Shown here: piece by piece, positions 1 to 9,700 of the stretch
Layout: every line of letters begins with the position of its first letter
Numbering within the stretch: position 1 is the first letter of the stretch
From: Fimbriimonadaceae bacterium
GTDB taxonomy: Bacteria; Armatimonadota; Fimbriimonadia; Fimbriimonadales; Fimbriimonadaceae
Length of the DNA stretch: 64,000 nt
Reading direction: 5' to 3'
Assembly: GCA_019187105.1 (NCBI GenBank)
Contig: JABAQM010000001.1
Coordinates: forward strand, 1,240,001 to 1,304,000
Position numbers and translations under genes: made by a program
The notes under the pieces: generated by a model
The model's input: only the letters and a program-made list of their open reading frames with translations
Database searches by the model: none
What the model was told of the DNA's origin: nothing

Positions 1-3000
1 GTAACGCCACCTCTCGTACTCGTCCAGAAGAGCCAGAACAGGCCCGGCCGCCGCAGGCCGAGGTCGACCCCATTCATATTGATCGGGTCGATTGCCGCGG
101 TCAGGGCTGCCTCGTTGACGGCCTGTTCGATCGGCACCGTCGCCTCGACCGTTTCCTCGATCAAAGTTACCGGGGCCTGAATGTTGATGTTCGCGATCGT
201 CCTGCCCTGCTCATCCAGTCCGTTGTAGCGGACCGAGAGGTTGTTCATGTCCTCCAACTCGGAGGTGAAGTACACCTTGCCGGTTGACGGCTCGACCTGA
301 TAGAAGGAGCCGGCGGGCATGCCCGTTACTTGGAAGGAAGTGATGCGCCCATCGATGTCGGTCTCAACTGCGGTAGGCAGCTGAATACCGAATCTGAGGG
401 TTCTCATGAAGGGACGCGAGATTTGAGTACCTTCGGAGGCCGTGCGCGTGAACGTGAGCAGGTAACGGTCATTGCGTACAGGATCGGGCGCCGCCGCACC
501 GGAGTTCTGCGAGGTACCCCAGTAGCTAAACCCGGCAAGATCGCTTCGCTCGCCATAGAACCGGTCGTCGAACACGAGCGTGCCGTTGCGATAGTTCGCC
601 GCCAAGCCCGTGCTAACCCGGATGGCGTTTGGCGCGCTAATGACTTCCAGCCGCATGTCGCGCGGGATCATCGCACCCGAGAATCGAACGGAACCGACCC
701 GTGGATCGACGTAGACCTTACCGCCCAACAGGCAGTCGTAGACCAGCGTGAAGCTGAGCGAGTCGTATTGTCGGCTGTTTTTGTCGATGATCGACGTTCG
801 GCTCGAGCCAACCCGACTGACGATATCCACGTTGCCAAGGTCCGCCTCGCGGGTCGACCAATCGATGCCGTTCGACCAATAGACGCCGGCAACCGGATCC
901 TGAACCAGGGCCGAATATCCCGTTGGGAACGTCCGCAGCCGGGGTCGCTCGCCACGCGGAGCCACGGGGAAGCCGCGTCCGTCGGAAACGAGCCTCATCA
1001 GGAAGGCTTCGCTCTGGGCCCGGCCGCGAAGTTTGGCCGTATACAGGAGATCGATGACCGCATCCGATCCGGAGTTACGGTATCGACGCACCTGGGCCGA
1101 CAGGGATGTGATCGACTCATAGCCGTTGCCGACCTCCAAGCTCCTCGGTCGAGACCACGTATTATTGTTGCCGGTGAAGGTCGCATTGAAGACCTGCGAC
1201 AAGCCGCCGGCGCTGGCGATGTAAAACACCGATGCGTTGTTGCCGACCTGGATGAGCGCAGGTCGACCCTTGCGGACTTCCGGATCATAGCCGTTGCCGT
1301 TGCTGTCGGCCATGGCAATCGGATCGCTAATCGAAATCGATCCATCCTGGGCGACCGTGACTCGTGCGATGAACAGCTTGCTGACGAGTTCCAGCGCACC
1401 GCGGGTGCTTCGTTTCATCGCCTCGCCCACGAATGACATGTAAAGATTGGTCTCGAAGCTCCGATTGCCAGGGGCATCCAGCGGATTGAACGGCGCATAG
1501 GAGGCAAAGGTCGGCGAGCCAAACTTGATCGACTCGGGGACGATCGACTCGCCGGTGGCCAATGGTCCGAAATGCACGTCCGGGTTGTTTGGATACGGGC
1601 CAACGCTCTTGCGGAACCAGGAGGCGCCGCTCACCGGAGCGAATGCGTTCAGATCGCGCATCGGGCTCGATCCCGGCGCTCCGTTTTGACCGGATCCGTT
1701 AAGGGCGGCAACGTAGATCCGCCACTGGTCGTTTCGAGTGCTCGGATCGGTGAAGTCGGTCTCCGTGCGATTGCGCGGATTCCAGCCAGGAGTGCTACCG
1801 CTCTCAAGTCGGTCACTCGACCAAGCTACAACCAGATTGCCGTTGCCGTCGCGGATACCGCTGGGTCCGCGGTTGGACCACAGGAACGACTCCGTTCCGT
1901 TAACGATGTCCTCGACCATCGGCGCCGACTTGGTGGTTCGGCGGTTGGTCAGACGCGCTTCGCGAACGGTGAACTGCAGAGCGAAACCTGGATCGGCGTA
2001 GGCGTCATCGCTGCCAAGCGCCAGGTTGTCGGTGCGATCTTCGATCACGTTGATGAGCTGACGGTAAATACCGGAGGCTGCGCCGATCGGAGCCGTTACA
2101 CCGACCTTCGGATCTCCCGGCGGGTAAGCGGTTGGGTCCAGATTCGGGTGGCTCGTATCGGCATTGATGCCGAGATTCGGATTCCGTCGCCGAATCGGAT
2201 TTACGCTCAGTCGGGTGCCCGCCGCATCACCAGGTCGAGGCTTCTGCAAGATGACGCTGCGGTTCGGCCCGATTGGAGGCGCGAAGCGAGGGTCTAGGTC
2301 GCTATGAAGGTGCAGAGGTGCATCCAGCCACGCCATCTGGTTCAGCGAAGGACCGAGCAGCGGCAACGGCGTGATGTTGGCGCCGAGACCAAAGCCTTTC
2401 GCCATTCGCACGTTGTAAAGATTCACGTTGCCGTCGTTGATGACGGTGAAGTTCCTAAAGAACGAGCTGGAATTCGTGGTATCGCCGTAGGTCGGATTCC
2501 ATGGGTTGAACGGCGAGTTCACATCCCATGGAGCCAGCGGGGTGTAGCCGCCGCCAGACGGGAGCGATCCAAGATCGATATTGGGCGTCGTGACCTGGAA
2601 GCGCTCGTCGATCGCCACTCTTGCGAGAAGGTCGAATTCGCGATACGCTTCGCTCGGAACGCCGCCAGCGAATTGCCGTCCGGCTTGGCCGATGTCGACA
2701 TAAACCGCCTGAGGACCACGATAGCCCTGACCATTCGGCGGTTGGAACCGCGCGATGTCAAACTGGATGTCGAACGGCGTGGCGGACAGCGACCGTGCCA
2801 GCCCCGCGTTGTAACCCGGGAAGTTGTTGTAGTCGTTCAGGTTCGCGATGTAGTTCGACGGAGGCACCAGGGAAACCGGGCCGAACAACGGATTTTCGAC
2901 GTCGCCGAAGACCTGCTTGGCAATCTTGATCTGATCACGCCGCAAGTCCGGGTAGTCCAGGCTGACGTTCGGGAAGAACGCCGGCAGCTCTTCGTAACTG

Positions 3001-6000
3001 GGGTAAAGCGTGCCATCGAGCGGTTTGGTAACCGCCGCGACTCCACCTTGCCAGGCCAGGTCGTTGATGGCAAACCTCACGTTGGAGATGCCGCGGTTCT
3101 CGCCAAGCAGGAGCACGAGCAGGCTTCGATCGTAAACAAGAACCTGGCTTGCGCTACTTTGACCGTGCGAGACTTCGTCACCTGGAGAGTTAAGGTCCGG
3201 CCCGAGGCCGCTGGTCAGGATCACCGTGTTCCCGTTAACCAGGTTGCCGTTGGCCTGCACTTCCGGATCGGTGAGAACGGTTGTCTTGCCAAGCGTCTGG
3301 ACGGTGGCCTTGTTCGTTCGAACTTCCACACCCAGTGGGTGAAGGAACCGAACGGCGTCCCGCTGGATTTCGGTCGAGGTCGAGCCACGATCCGGAATGA
3401 CCGCCCGGGTGATGACGGTGCCGTCTCCAGGCGCCGCCGCGTTGCCACCCGCTCCGTAGACCGGGAAGACTGCAAACGAGAACATCTCCTTGTCGGTGGG
3501 CTTGCTGCCCGGAATGAGGAACGGATCTACGGTTCGCCTTGCAGCGGCAGTGCCGGGAGCGTTGAACTGCGTGTCGATGCGATAGCCGTTTGCCGGCGGG
3601 GTGAATTTGGACCGATCCGGCAGATCGTAGGTCATCACATAGAGCGTTTCGCCGTATTCGAACGAACGTCGCGTACAGGCTCTGGATTCGCCGGCTGCTT
3701 GGATGTCGGTGTAGTTGAGCGTGCCCGCCGACAGCTTCTCCATGATCTTGTTGTATTCCTCGGGGACTACAAACGCGACCTTGGCGTTTTGAGCGATCTG
3801 GTCGAGAACGCCCTTGCTGGGATCGTTGGGAGAAATGTTCTCTATGAGCGGCGGTACACCCGGCGACAGCAGGAAGCGAATATCGCTGAAGGCGAATAGG
3901 TTGCCGGCGACGTCGCCCGCATAGAACCACACGTGAGCCGTCGTACTGTCGGGGTCCACAAGCGAGTCAGGCGCAGTGAGGCCACCGCCAATTGCCAGGG
4001 AACTGAGGAAGGCGCCGCCTTCGGACGTAACGCCACCGCTGTAACGGAACCCGTCCTTGTTGAGCTCGCTCATGTGGGCGAAGAACCGCTCGATGCGCCC
4101 GTCCAGGGTCGGGACCATCAGAATCGGTACGCCTCTGCCATCCGGCATAACGCCGGCACTATTCGGAACCCTAAGATTCGTAAAGGCAGGCGAACCGCCG
4201 GGAGTGCCGCCCAGCTCGGTCGATGTCCAGGTCGACGTACCCGTAGCGGCGTCGATAGCGTACATATTCCCCGCTCCGTTGACGGCAAAGACCGTGTCGG
4301 TCATACCCGTTCGGGGGGCAATATTGAGCTCGGAGGCTGAAACGGCGACGGTGGCGGCCGTGGTGTACCCGTTGACCGAAGGCACCGCCCCTCCGTCGAA
4401 GCTCCACACGAGAGCGCCGATCGACCAGTCCACGGCGTAGACGAAGCTACGCGAATCTCCGAACTTCAGGTCGGCGCCAAAGTAGACCTTGTTGAAGCGG
4501 ACCGTCGGCGTCATGCGGACCGCTCCGATGGTGGGATCGGTGAACAGCGGGTAGGCCCAGCGAACCGTCGTCGTTCGGGTGGTGGGATCTCCTACCGCAT
4601 TGAGAGCAATCACGCGTCCTTGGGTCGTCGGCACGTAGACCGTTGGCCTTGCCGGAACATTGCCAAAGGAAACCGAGCCTACGATCGGTCCCAGATTGCT
4701 GTCGACCGGAATCGCCGGATAGTCGTCGGGATAGCTCCACGCGCGGCTGGTGGTTCCGTCGCCTCGACCAAGCATTTCGATGCAATAGACTCGGCCGTTC
4801 TTCGTGCCGATGTAGAGTCGATCGACGTTGCCGGTGGGGGTTGGGTCGATCTGAACCCGAGCGATTAGGCCCGAGGACATATCGAAGCCGATCGGGTTCT
4901 CCGCGATTCCGTCAGGGCCATCCGCCCCGGCTGCGCGGTTGGGATCCTGGTTGATCGGTGCGAGCTGCTTTTCGCTTGGATAGACCCAGTAGACCGTCGT
5001 GCGTCCAGCGGCGTCGCCCTTGGCGTCCATGCAGTAGATGCGACCATTTTCCATCGCCACGACGACCACGTCGCGCTCGGCGGTTACGCCGTTGCTGTCC
5101 TTGACCTTTGCGCGAGCATAGATCGGCGTCGACGTGATCCGCAGGTCAGCCTGCTTTCGGAACCGGACCATGTCGGCGTAGACCTGCTTGCCGTTCGAAC
5201 CGGGACTCAGGTTCGTCACCACGACCCGAAGGGGGGCGGTGGCATTGTTGTTGGCGAAGCGCGTTTTCAGCGTCGTAAGCAATCGCACCCAGCCGCCATT
5301 CTTGCTCTGGTCAAGGGTCACGACGTAAGGCGTTGCGCCTTCGTAAATCTCGTACTGGACGTCGGTGGCGAGATTGCCTCGATCCACCGCGTTCGGCGGG
5401 AGCCATACCCAGACTTCATAATCGCCGTCGTTCAGCTTTGGCGCGTAGGTGAGCGTGGCGTTGGTGACACCTGAAGCGTTGGTGATCAGGTAGTCGAGCC
5501 CCTTGAAACCGCCAAAGATGTTGTTGCTGGTCCAAGCGCCGCTCTGGCTGATGCCGGAGCTCAGGTTGTCCTTGTCGATCGTAACCATGCTCCGGTTCTG
5601 GCCGGGCTGGTCACTCGGATCAGGAGTCGGAATGATGTTCGGATTCACCACCCAGTCACGACGCTCCTCGTTGAACGTCGCCACATCGGGATCCCTCAGC
5701 GGGCGTTTTGCCGGCCACGACCACACACCATTTCGAAATGCGATCGCGTTCGGATTCACCGTGGCGTAATCATGCGAATACGAGGAGACAATGCCGAGGT
5801 CGTAAGTGAAGATGGTGTTGCCGACTTGCACCGTGAACGGCTCGTTGCGTGCGGCAACGGTTCGCCACGGATACGTGTCGGGGACCGATAGGATGTGGAC
5901 GATCGGTGAGGCCAGGTAGCTGCCCAGTGAAGAAAACGCCGCCCGCGAAACAACCGCCGCGTCGGCATAAACGAGGGTCGTGCCTGGCACGTCTTCAAGT

Positions 6001-6734
6001 TGCCCGCCGCCATCTCGAGGCACGGTATTGAAAAGCTTGATGGTTACCTTGCCGCCGGCATCGACCCGGTACAGGGTATCGGTGGCGTAGCCGCCGGCGC
6101 CCAATCGCACAAGGCCACCACCGGTTATGAGCGTGTCGATAACCTCGACAAACGGTCCACCTTCAACACCGGAAATCTCGTACACGTAGTAGCGCTGCGG
6201 GAATCGCAGGAGCCGGTTGGCCGTCGTGTCGACATCGGTGGGACCGATCGGGATGTTGACGCTTAGGGCGATGTCATCGCCGGGAAGCAACGGGAAGATA
6301 GGCGAGTTCGTGAATTCCCAAGCGAACGTCTGCAACGTGTCGCCGGAGTTCAGCTTATCCCGAGGATCGCCGGTATTGGCGCTGGCGATCGTCGTGGTGT
6401 AGTGGTACTGCGGGTTGGTGATGCCTTGTTCGATCGCCAAGAAGGCTGCCACACCGGTAGGAATCTGCCAAGAACCTGGAGGAGCTTGAATCGCTCCCGG
6501 CTCCCAGTTGTCGATCAGACGCTGGACGTTGCTGGTCGGATCGAACCACCGCAGGACGCCCTTGCCGGGGTTGTAGTCCTCTTGGAGGCGGTTGTGCAAG
6601 CCGGTACGACCGGAGTTGCCTTGGTACGTCGTCCAAGATTGCGAGATCGCCGCGGAGGCGACGGCCAAGAGGGCCAGAACGACTCCGAGCTTTCTCCCCT
6701 TCTGCAGTTTCGTCAACATCGTTGATCGGTCCAT
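1..6734 (-). CDS. Giant secreted beta-propeller protein (PilY1-like role), C-terminus beyond window
   Basis: The frame is open without a stop from an ATG at 6734 to the left edge, at least 2244 codons. The N-terminus has a basic stretch and a hydrophobic core ending near residue 34 (LGVVLALLAVASA), a clear signal peptide. Residues about 382-525 resemble the beta-sandwich domain found at the C-terminus of golvesin and xanthan lyase (motifs YEVWVWLPP, NGGWVRL, VYADMVRF). Residues about 530-960 carry PQQ-like propeller repeats (RIYCMDAKGD, RVYCIEMLGRG, VYAVDWSIGALVWSFDGG, MYAIDAATGTSTW). The remainder is long extracellular-looking sequence rich in Asn, Gly and Thr that I do not recognise. It lies 15 nt after the stop of another giant propeller protein and at the end of a pilin gene run, so I infer a surface or pilus-tip role analogous to PilY1; direct homology to PilY1 is not shown. 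Confidence 0.88.
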   Translation of the reverse strand, partial: MDRSTMLTKLQKGRKLGVVLALLAVASAAISQSWTTYQGNSGRTGLHNRLQEDYNPGKGVLRWFDPTSNVQRLIDNWEPGAIQAPPGSWQIPTGVAAFLAIEQGITNPQYHYTTTIASANTGDPRDKLNSGDTLQTFAWEFTNSPIFPLLPGDDIALSVNIPIGPTDVDTTANRLLRFPQRYYVYEISGVEGGPFVEVIDTLITGGGLVRLGAGGYATDTLYRVDAGGKVTIKLFNTVPRDGGGQLEDVPGTTLVYADAAVVSRAAFSSLGSYLASPIVHILSVPDTYPWRTVAARNEPFTVQVGNTIFTYDLGIVSSYSHDYATVNPNAIAFRNGVWSWPAKRPLRDPDVATFNEERRDWVVNPNIIPTPDPSDQPGQNRSMVTIDKDNLSSGISQSGAWTSNNIFGGFKGLDYLITNASGVTNATLTYAPKLNDGDYEVWVWLPPNAVDRGNLATDVQYEIYEGATPYVVTLDQSKNGGWVRLLTTLKTRFANNNATAPLRVVVTNLSPGSNGKQVYADMVRFRKQADLRITSTPIYARAKVKDSNGVTAERDVVVVAMENGRIYCMDAKGDAAGRTTVYWVYPSEKQLAPINQDPNRAAGADGPDGIAENPIGFDMSSGLIARVQIDPTPTGNVDRLYIGTKNGRVYCIEMLGRGDGTTSRAWSYPDDYPAIPVDSNLGPIVGSVSFGNVPARPTVYVPTTQGRVIALNAVGDPTTRTTTVRWAYPLFTDPTIGAVRMTPTVRFNKVYFGADLKFGDSRSFVYAVDWSIGALVWSFDGGAVPSVNGYTTAATVAVSASELNIAPRTGMTDTVFAVNGAGNMYAIDAATGTSTWTSTELGGTPGGSPAFTNLRVPNSAGVMPDGRGVPILMVPTLDGRIERFFAHMSELNKDGFRYSGGVTSEGGAFLSSLAIGGGLTAPDSLVDPDSTTAHVWFYAGDVAGNLFAFSDIRFLLSPGVPPLIENISPNDPSKGVLDQIAQNAKVAFVVPEEYNKIMEKLSAGTLNYTDIQAAGESRACTRRSFEYGETLYVMTYDLPDRSKFTPPANGYRIDTQFNAPGTAAARRTVDPFLIPGSKPTDKEMFSFAVFPVYGAGGNAAAPGDGTVITRAVIPDRGSTSTEIQRDAVRFLHPLGVEVRTNKATVQTLGKTTVLTDPEVQANGNLVNGNTVILTSGLGPDLNSPGDEVSHGQSSASQVLVYDRSLLVLLLGENRGISNVRFAINDLAWQGGVAAVTKPLDGTLYPSYEELPAFFPNVSLDYPDLRRDQIKIAKQVFGDVENPLFGPVSLVPPSNYIANLNDYNNFPGYNAGLARSLSATPFDIQFDIARFQPPNGQGYRGPQAVYVDIGQAGRQFAGGVPSEAYREFDLLARVAIDERFQVTTPNIDLGSLPSGGGYTPLAPWDVNSPFNPWNPTYGDTTNSSSFFRNFTVINDGNVNLYNVRMAKGFGLGANITPLPLLGPSLNQMAWLDAPLHLHSDLDPRFAPPIGPNRSVILQKPRPGDAAGTRLSVNPIRRRNPNLGINADTSHPNLDPTAYPPGDPKVGVTAPIGAASGIYRQLINVIEDRTDNLALGSDDAYADPGFALQFTVREARLTNRRTTKSAPMVEDIVNGTESFLWSNRGPSGIRDGNGNLVVAWSSDRLESGSTPGWNPRNRTETDFTDPSTRNDQWRIYVAALNGSGQNGAPGSSPMRDLNAFAPVSGASWFRKSVGPYPNNPDVHFGPLATGESIVPESIKFGSPTFASYAPFNPLDAPGNRSFETNLYMSFVGEAMKRSTRGALELVSKLFIARVTVAQDGSISISDPIAMADSNGNGYDPEVRKGRPALIQVGNNASVFYIASAGGLSQVFNATFTGNNNTWSRPRSLEVGNGYESITSLSAQVRRYRNSGSDAVIDLLYTAKLRGRAQSEAFLMRLVSDGRGFPVAPRGERPRLRTFPTGYSALVQDPVAGVYWSNGIDWSTREADLGNVDIVSRVGSSRTSIIDKNSRQYDSLSFTLVYDCLLGGKVYVDPRVGSVRFSGAMIPRDMRLEVISAPNAIRVSTGLAANYRNGTLVFDDRFYGERSDLAGFSYWGTSQNSGAAAPDPVRNDRYLLTFTRTASEGTQISRPFMRTLRFGIQLPTAVETDIDGRITSFQVTGMPAGSFYQVEPSTGKVYFTSELEDMNNLSVRYNGLDEQGRTIANINIQAPVTLIEETVEATVPIEQAVNEAALTAAIDPINMNGVDLGLRRPGLFWLFWTSTRGGV

Positions 6735-6749
6735 GATAATTCTCAGTTC

Positions 6750-9700
6750 TTATCGGCGATCGCCAAACAGCGGCGCCATAATCCCCCTGGCGCCCTGGAC
6801 TTGGCTGATTTCTGCCTTGACACTTAGTGAGTCGAAGCCGAGGTTTCGCTTGTTCCAGTTGAACCCGCGGTCATTGTTCGTCGGCGCAAACTCGCCTTCG
6901 AGAAGAACAATCTCGCCATTGTAAACGCTCTTGTTGCGGGTGACTCCCTGCCAGCCGTTTACGACGACGACTTCTCCACTATCGAGACGGCGCGCATACA
7001 CCGGTCGTGCGTTCATCGGGTTGCTACCGCCAATCGTGCCGCTTAAACCTCCGTTTCGAATGGCGCGAAACGCTTCATTGGGGAGGTACCAGCGGGTTGT
7101 CCAGACGCCCGGCGCGGTTTCGATCACCTCGTAGACACCGCTGGAATCCGTGAACATGATCGCGATCACCGGGAGATTGTTGTAGGTCGTATAGCGCAGG
7201 GATACCGAGGTCAAGCCCGCTATTTTCCGCTCGACGGCCGGACGTGCCGGGCTATCCCAGGCGTTTGTCGCATCCTGGAAGAACGCATTGGCAGGGATGG
7301 CCGGAATCGCGACCTTCGTGATGACGGTCGTTTGCGCGCCGTTGTACAGCACGATGCCGCCGAAGCCACTTGAAGAGTCGACGTTCTGGTTGGTGTTGTC
7401 CAGGCCAAAGCTCGCCTTGCCGGGTTCGAAGTTGCCAAAGCCAAACGCGACCACCGGAATACGACCACCGGAGCCGTCGTCAACGAAAACTCTGTCGATG
7501 CTGTTGTAGGCGTACTGCTTGCCTGACAATTCGGCAGGCGTGTGCCAGAACAACACGCTCTGGGCCCGCTCGATTTGGTTCGGCTTGTCGCTCTGAGGAT
7601 CGACATACTCGACGGGTCCGAGAACGCGCCTTGAGACAGGGTCGACCTCATAGCGATCGATCAACTCGACGATTCGGTAGTTGCCGGCATCGGCAATCAG
7701 GTAGTGCACCCATCGCTCCAAGGGCCTTGGACTCGTCAGGTAGCTCGGATTCTGCTCGTAGCTCTCGTAAACGAGGATGTCCTTTGGCAGTCGAAGCGAT
7801 GAGCGAATATTGTCGGGAGCGCCGCTGGGACGATACTTCGGATCGAACTTGAATCCGGTTATGGTGCGAACCTCACGCCCAGCTCCATCGATCCGCATGA
7901 TGCGGTCGTTACCGTTGTCGACCACCCAATAACTGTTGGGGCCGACCTGATACACGCGATTCGGTCGCGAGAGCGCAATGCCCTTGCCCACCGTGCTGAT
8001 GGGGCCATTCAAACCGGCCTGCACTGAGCCGTCAACCAGCCACACCGGGTTGCCTGAAGCGTCGAAACGTCCGACCCGGCCCTCGTCGGCAACCATGAAA
8101 TCGCCGCGCGAGTAGCCATAAACGGTCGAGGTGCCCCACGTCACCAGGACGCCATCGCCTCCGACCACGCCCATGGCGCGCGGCTCGTCTACGGCCGTCT
8201 GAAGGAAGCGAACGGCGTAGTCCTCAAAAGATTGCACGCCAAACGCCTGTGGCCAACGAATCGCCGGGTTGATCTTGAACGGCGGGTTGTTGTTCATGTT
8301 GACGTCTTTGAACTGCTTGAGCTGGCTGTTCCATCGACGTCCGGTGGTGGCCACCAGGAACGGATCGTTTTGACTGATCGTGCTGTCCATCGCCGTCAGC
8401 AGTCCGTTGCGGTTAAAGAATCCTTGGCCGGCGAAGATGCCTGGCACGGCGCTTGATCCGGCAAGGTAAACGGTTTCGCCGGTCACAAGCGGCTGGGAAG
8501 GCGCATAAAGGGCGGCAAAGACCGTGTACCAGCGCAGCGGCGTCCAGCGGCCACCCGCAAATCCAGGAACGAAGCCCTGGTTCTGGGTGTCGATGGTTGC
8601 ATCGGTTAGCTCCGGTTCGACGATCGCGTCGCTTGCACCCTGGCCGCCACCGCGAACCACGATTGGCAGGTTGGTGCTGAGCGCATTTCGTACCTGACCC
8701 TGTTCGACGTCCATCATCGATTCGAGCCGTACCCGTGTGCGCCCCGTATTGGGGTCGCGCTCGATGGTGTATTGGCCCTGGCGAAGATCCGAATAGATTT
8801 CTGGTTCGGCCTTATTCGAGCTCCGCGCGTAGTCGCGCTGGCTCAGCACGAAATTGCCAGAGACGTTTTCCAGGAAGAACTCGGCCGGTTGTGGAGTCGC
8901 TTCGAAAGCGAGCAGGATCGCCATCGGGATTTCAAACGGGTTTCGCTTCAGTCCGGTGGCCGTCACATAGACGGTATCGCCCTTGACGGTGGGGCCGGAG
9001 GCAAAACACGGATCGTTTAGGGCGCCCCCAAGCGGGGCAAAGACCTTGCCAAGTTCATCTTCGTCATAAAGGGTTTCGTCGTAGGTAAAGCGGTCACCGG
9101 TGGAAATGCCGCTGTTGATCTTGATAACGTGGCGTCGGAACAGGTCCCATCGATAAACCAACTTAAAGCGGCCGCGACCGTCTTCGCGGATGCAGAACAG
9201 GGAACCGCCCTTGCTGCGGTCAATCGGATCGCCATTGGTGTTGATTGGGCTTCCCGTAACCACGAAGAGGTTGCCGGTGGGGCCAAGGGCGACTCCTCCG
9301 ATGATCTGGCGGGTTAGTCCGCTGTCGTCAGGCAGCTGCAGGTTTCCTCGGATGTAGGCATCGGCAGGGGCATTGTTGGAGCCAAATCCGACTGCACCCC
9401 AGTCGATTGTGTAGTCGAGTCGAATCGAAGCGTCGTCGAGTAGTGTCGGCGTCGAATTCGTCCAGTCCCGCCCCGATCCGGTCGCGGACAGGGGGATCGT
9501 CAACTCGCCGTTGCTGTCTTGAACCACGAGGGGACGGCTGCCATCGAAGAACGTCTTTGTAATGTCCGTGGAGTAGGGCTGTCCGTTCGCCTGCAGGACG
9601 GATACCTTCACGCCAAGGTGGCTGTTGCCACCAGGAAGGAAGATCGGGAGGCCCTGCTGAGAGGCTCGCGTGGTTAGCCGGAGCGCGTCCGGCTCTTCGG

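Noticed and set aside
330-3899. Long plus-strand ORFs (up to 531 codons) in the first 4 kb
   Set aside because: They lie antisense to the giant minus-strand gene, which has a signal peptide and recognisable repeats. Their proteins are Arg-rich shadow translations without family motifs or ribosome sites.
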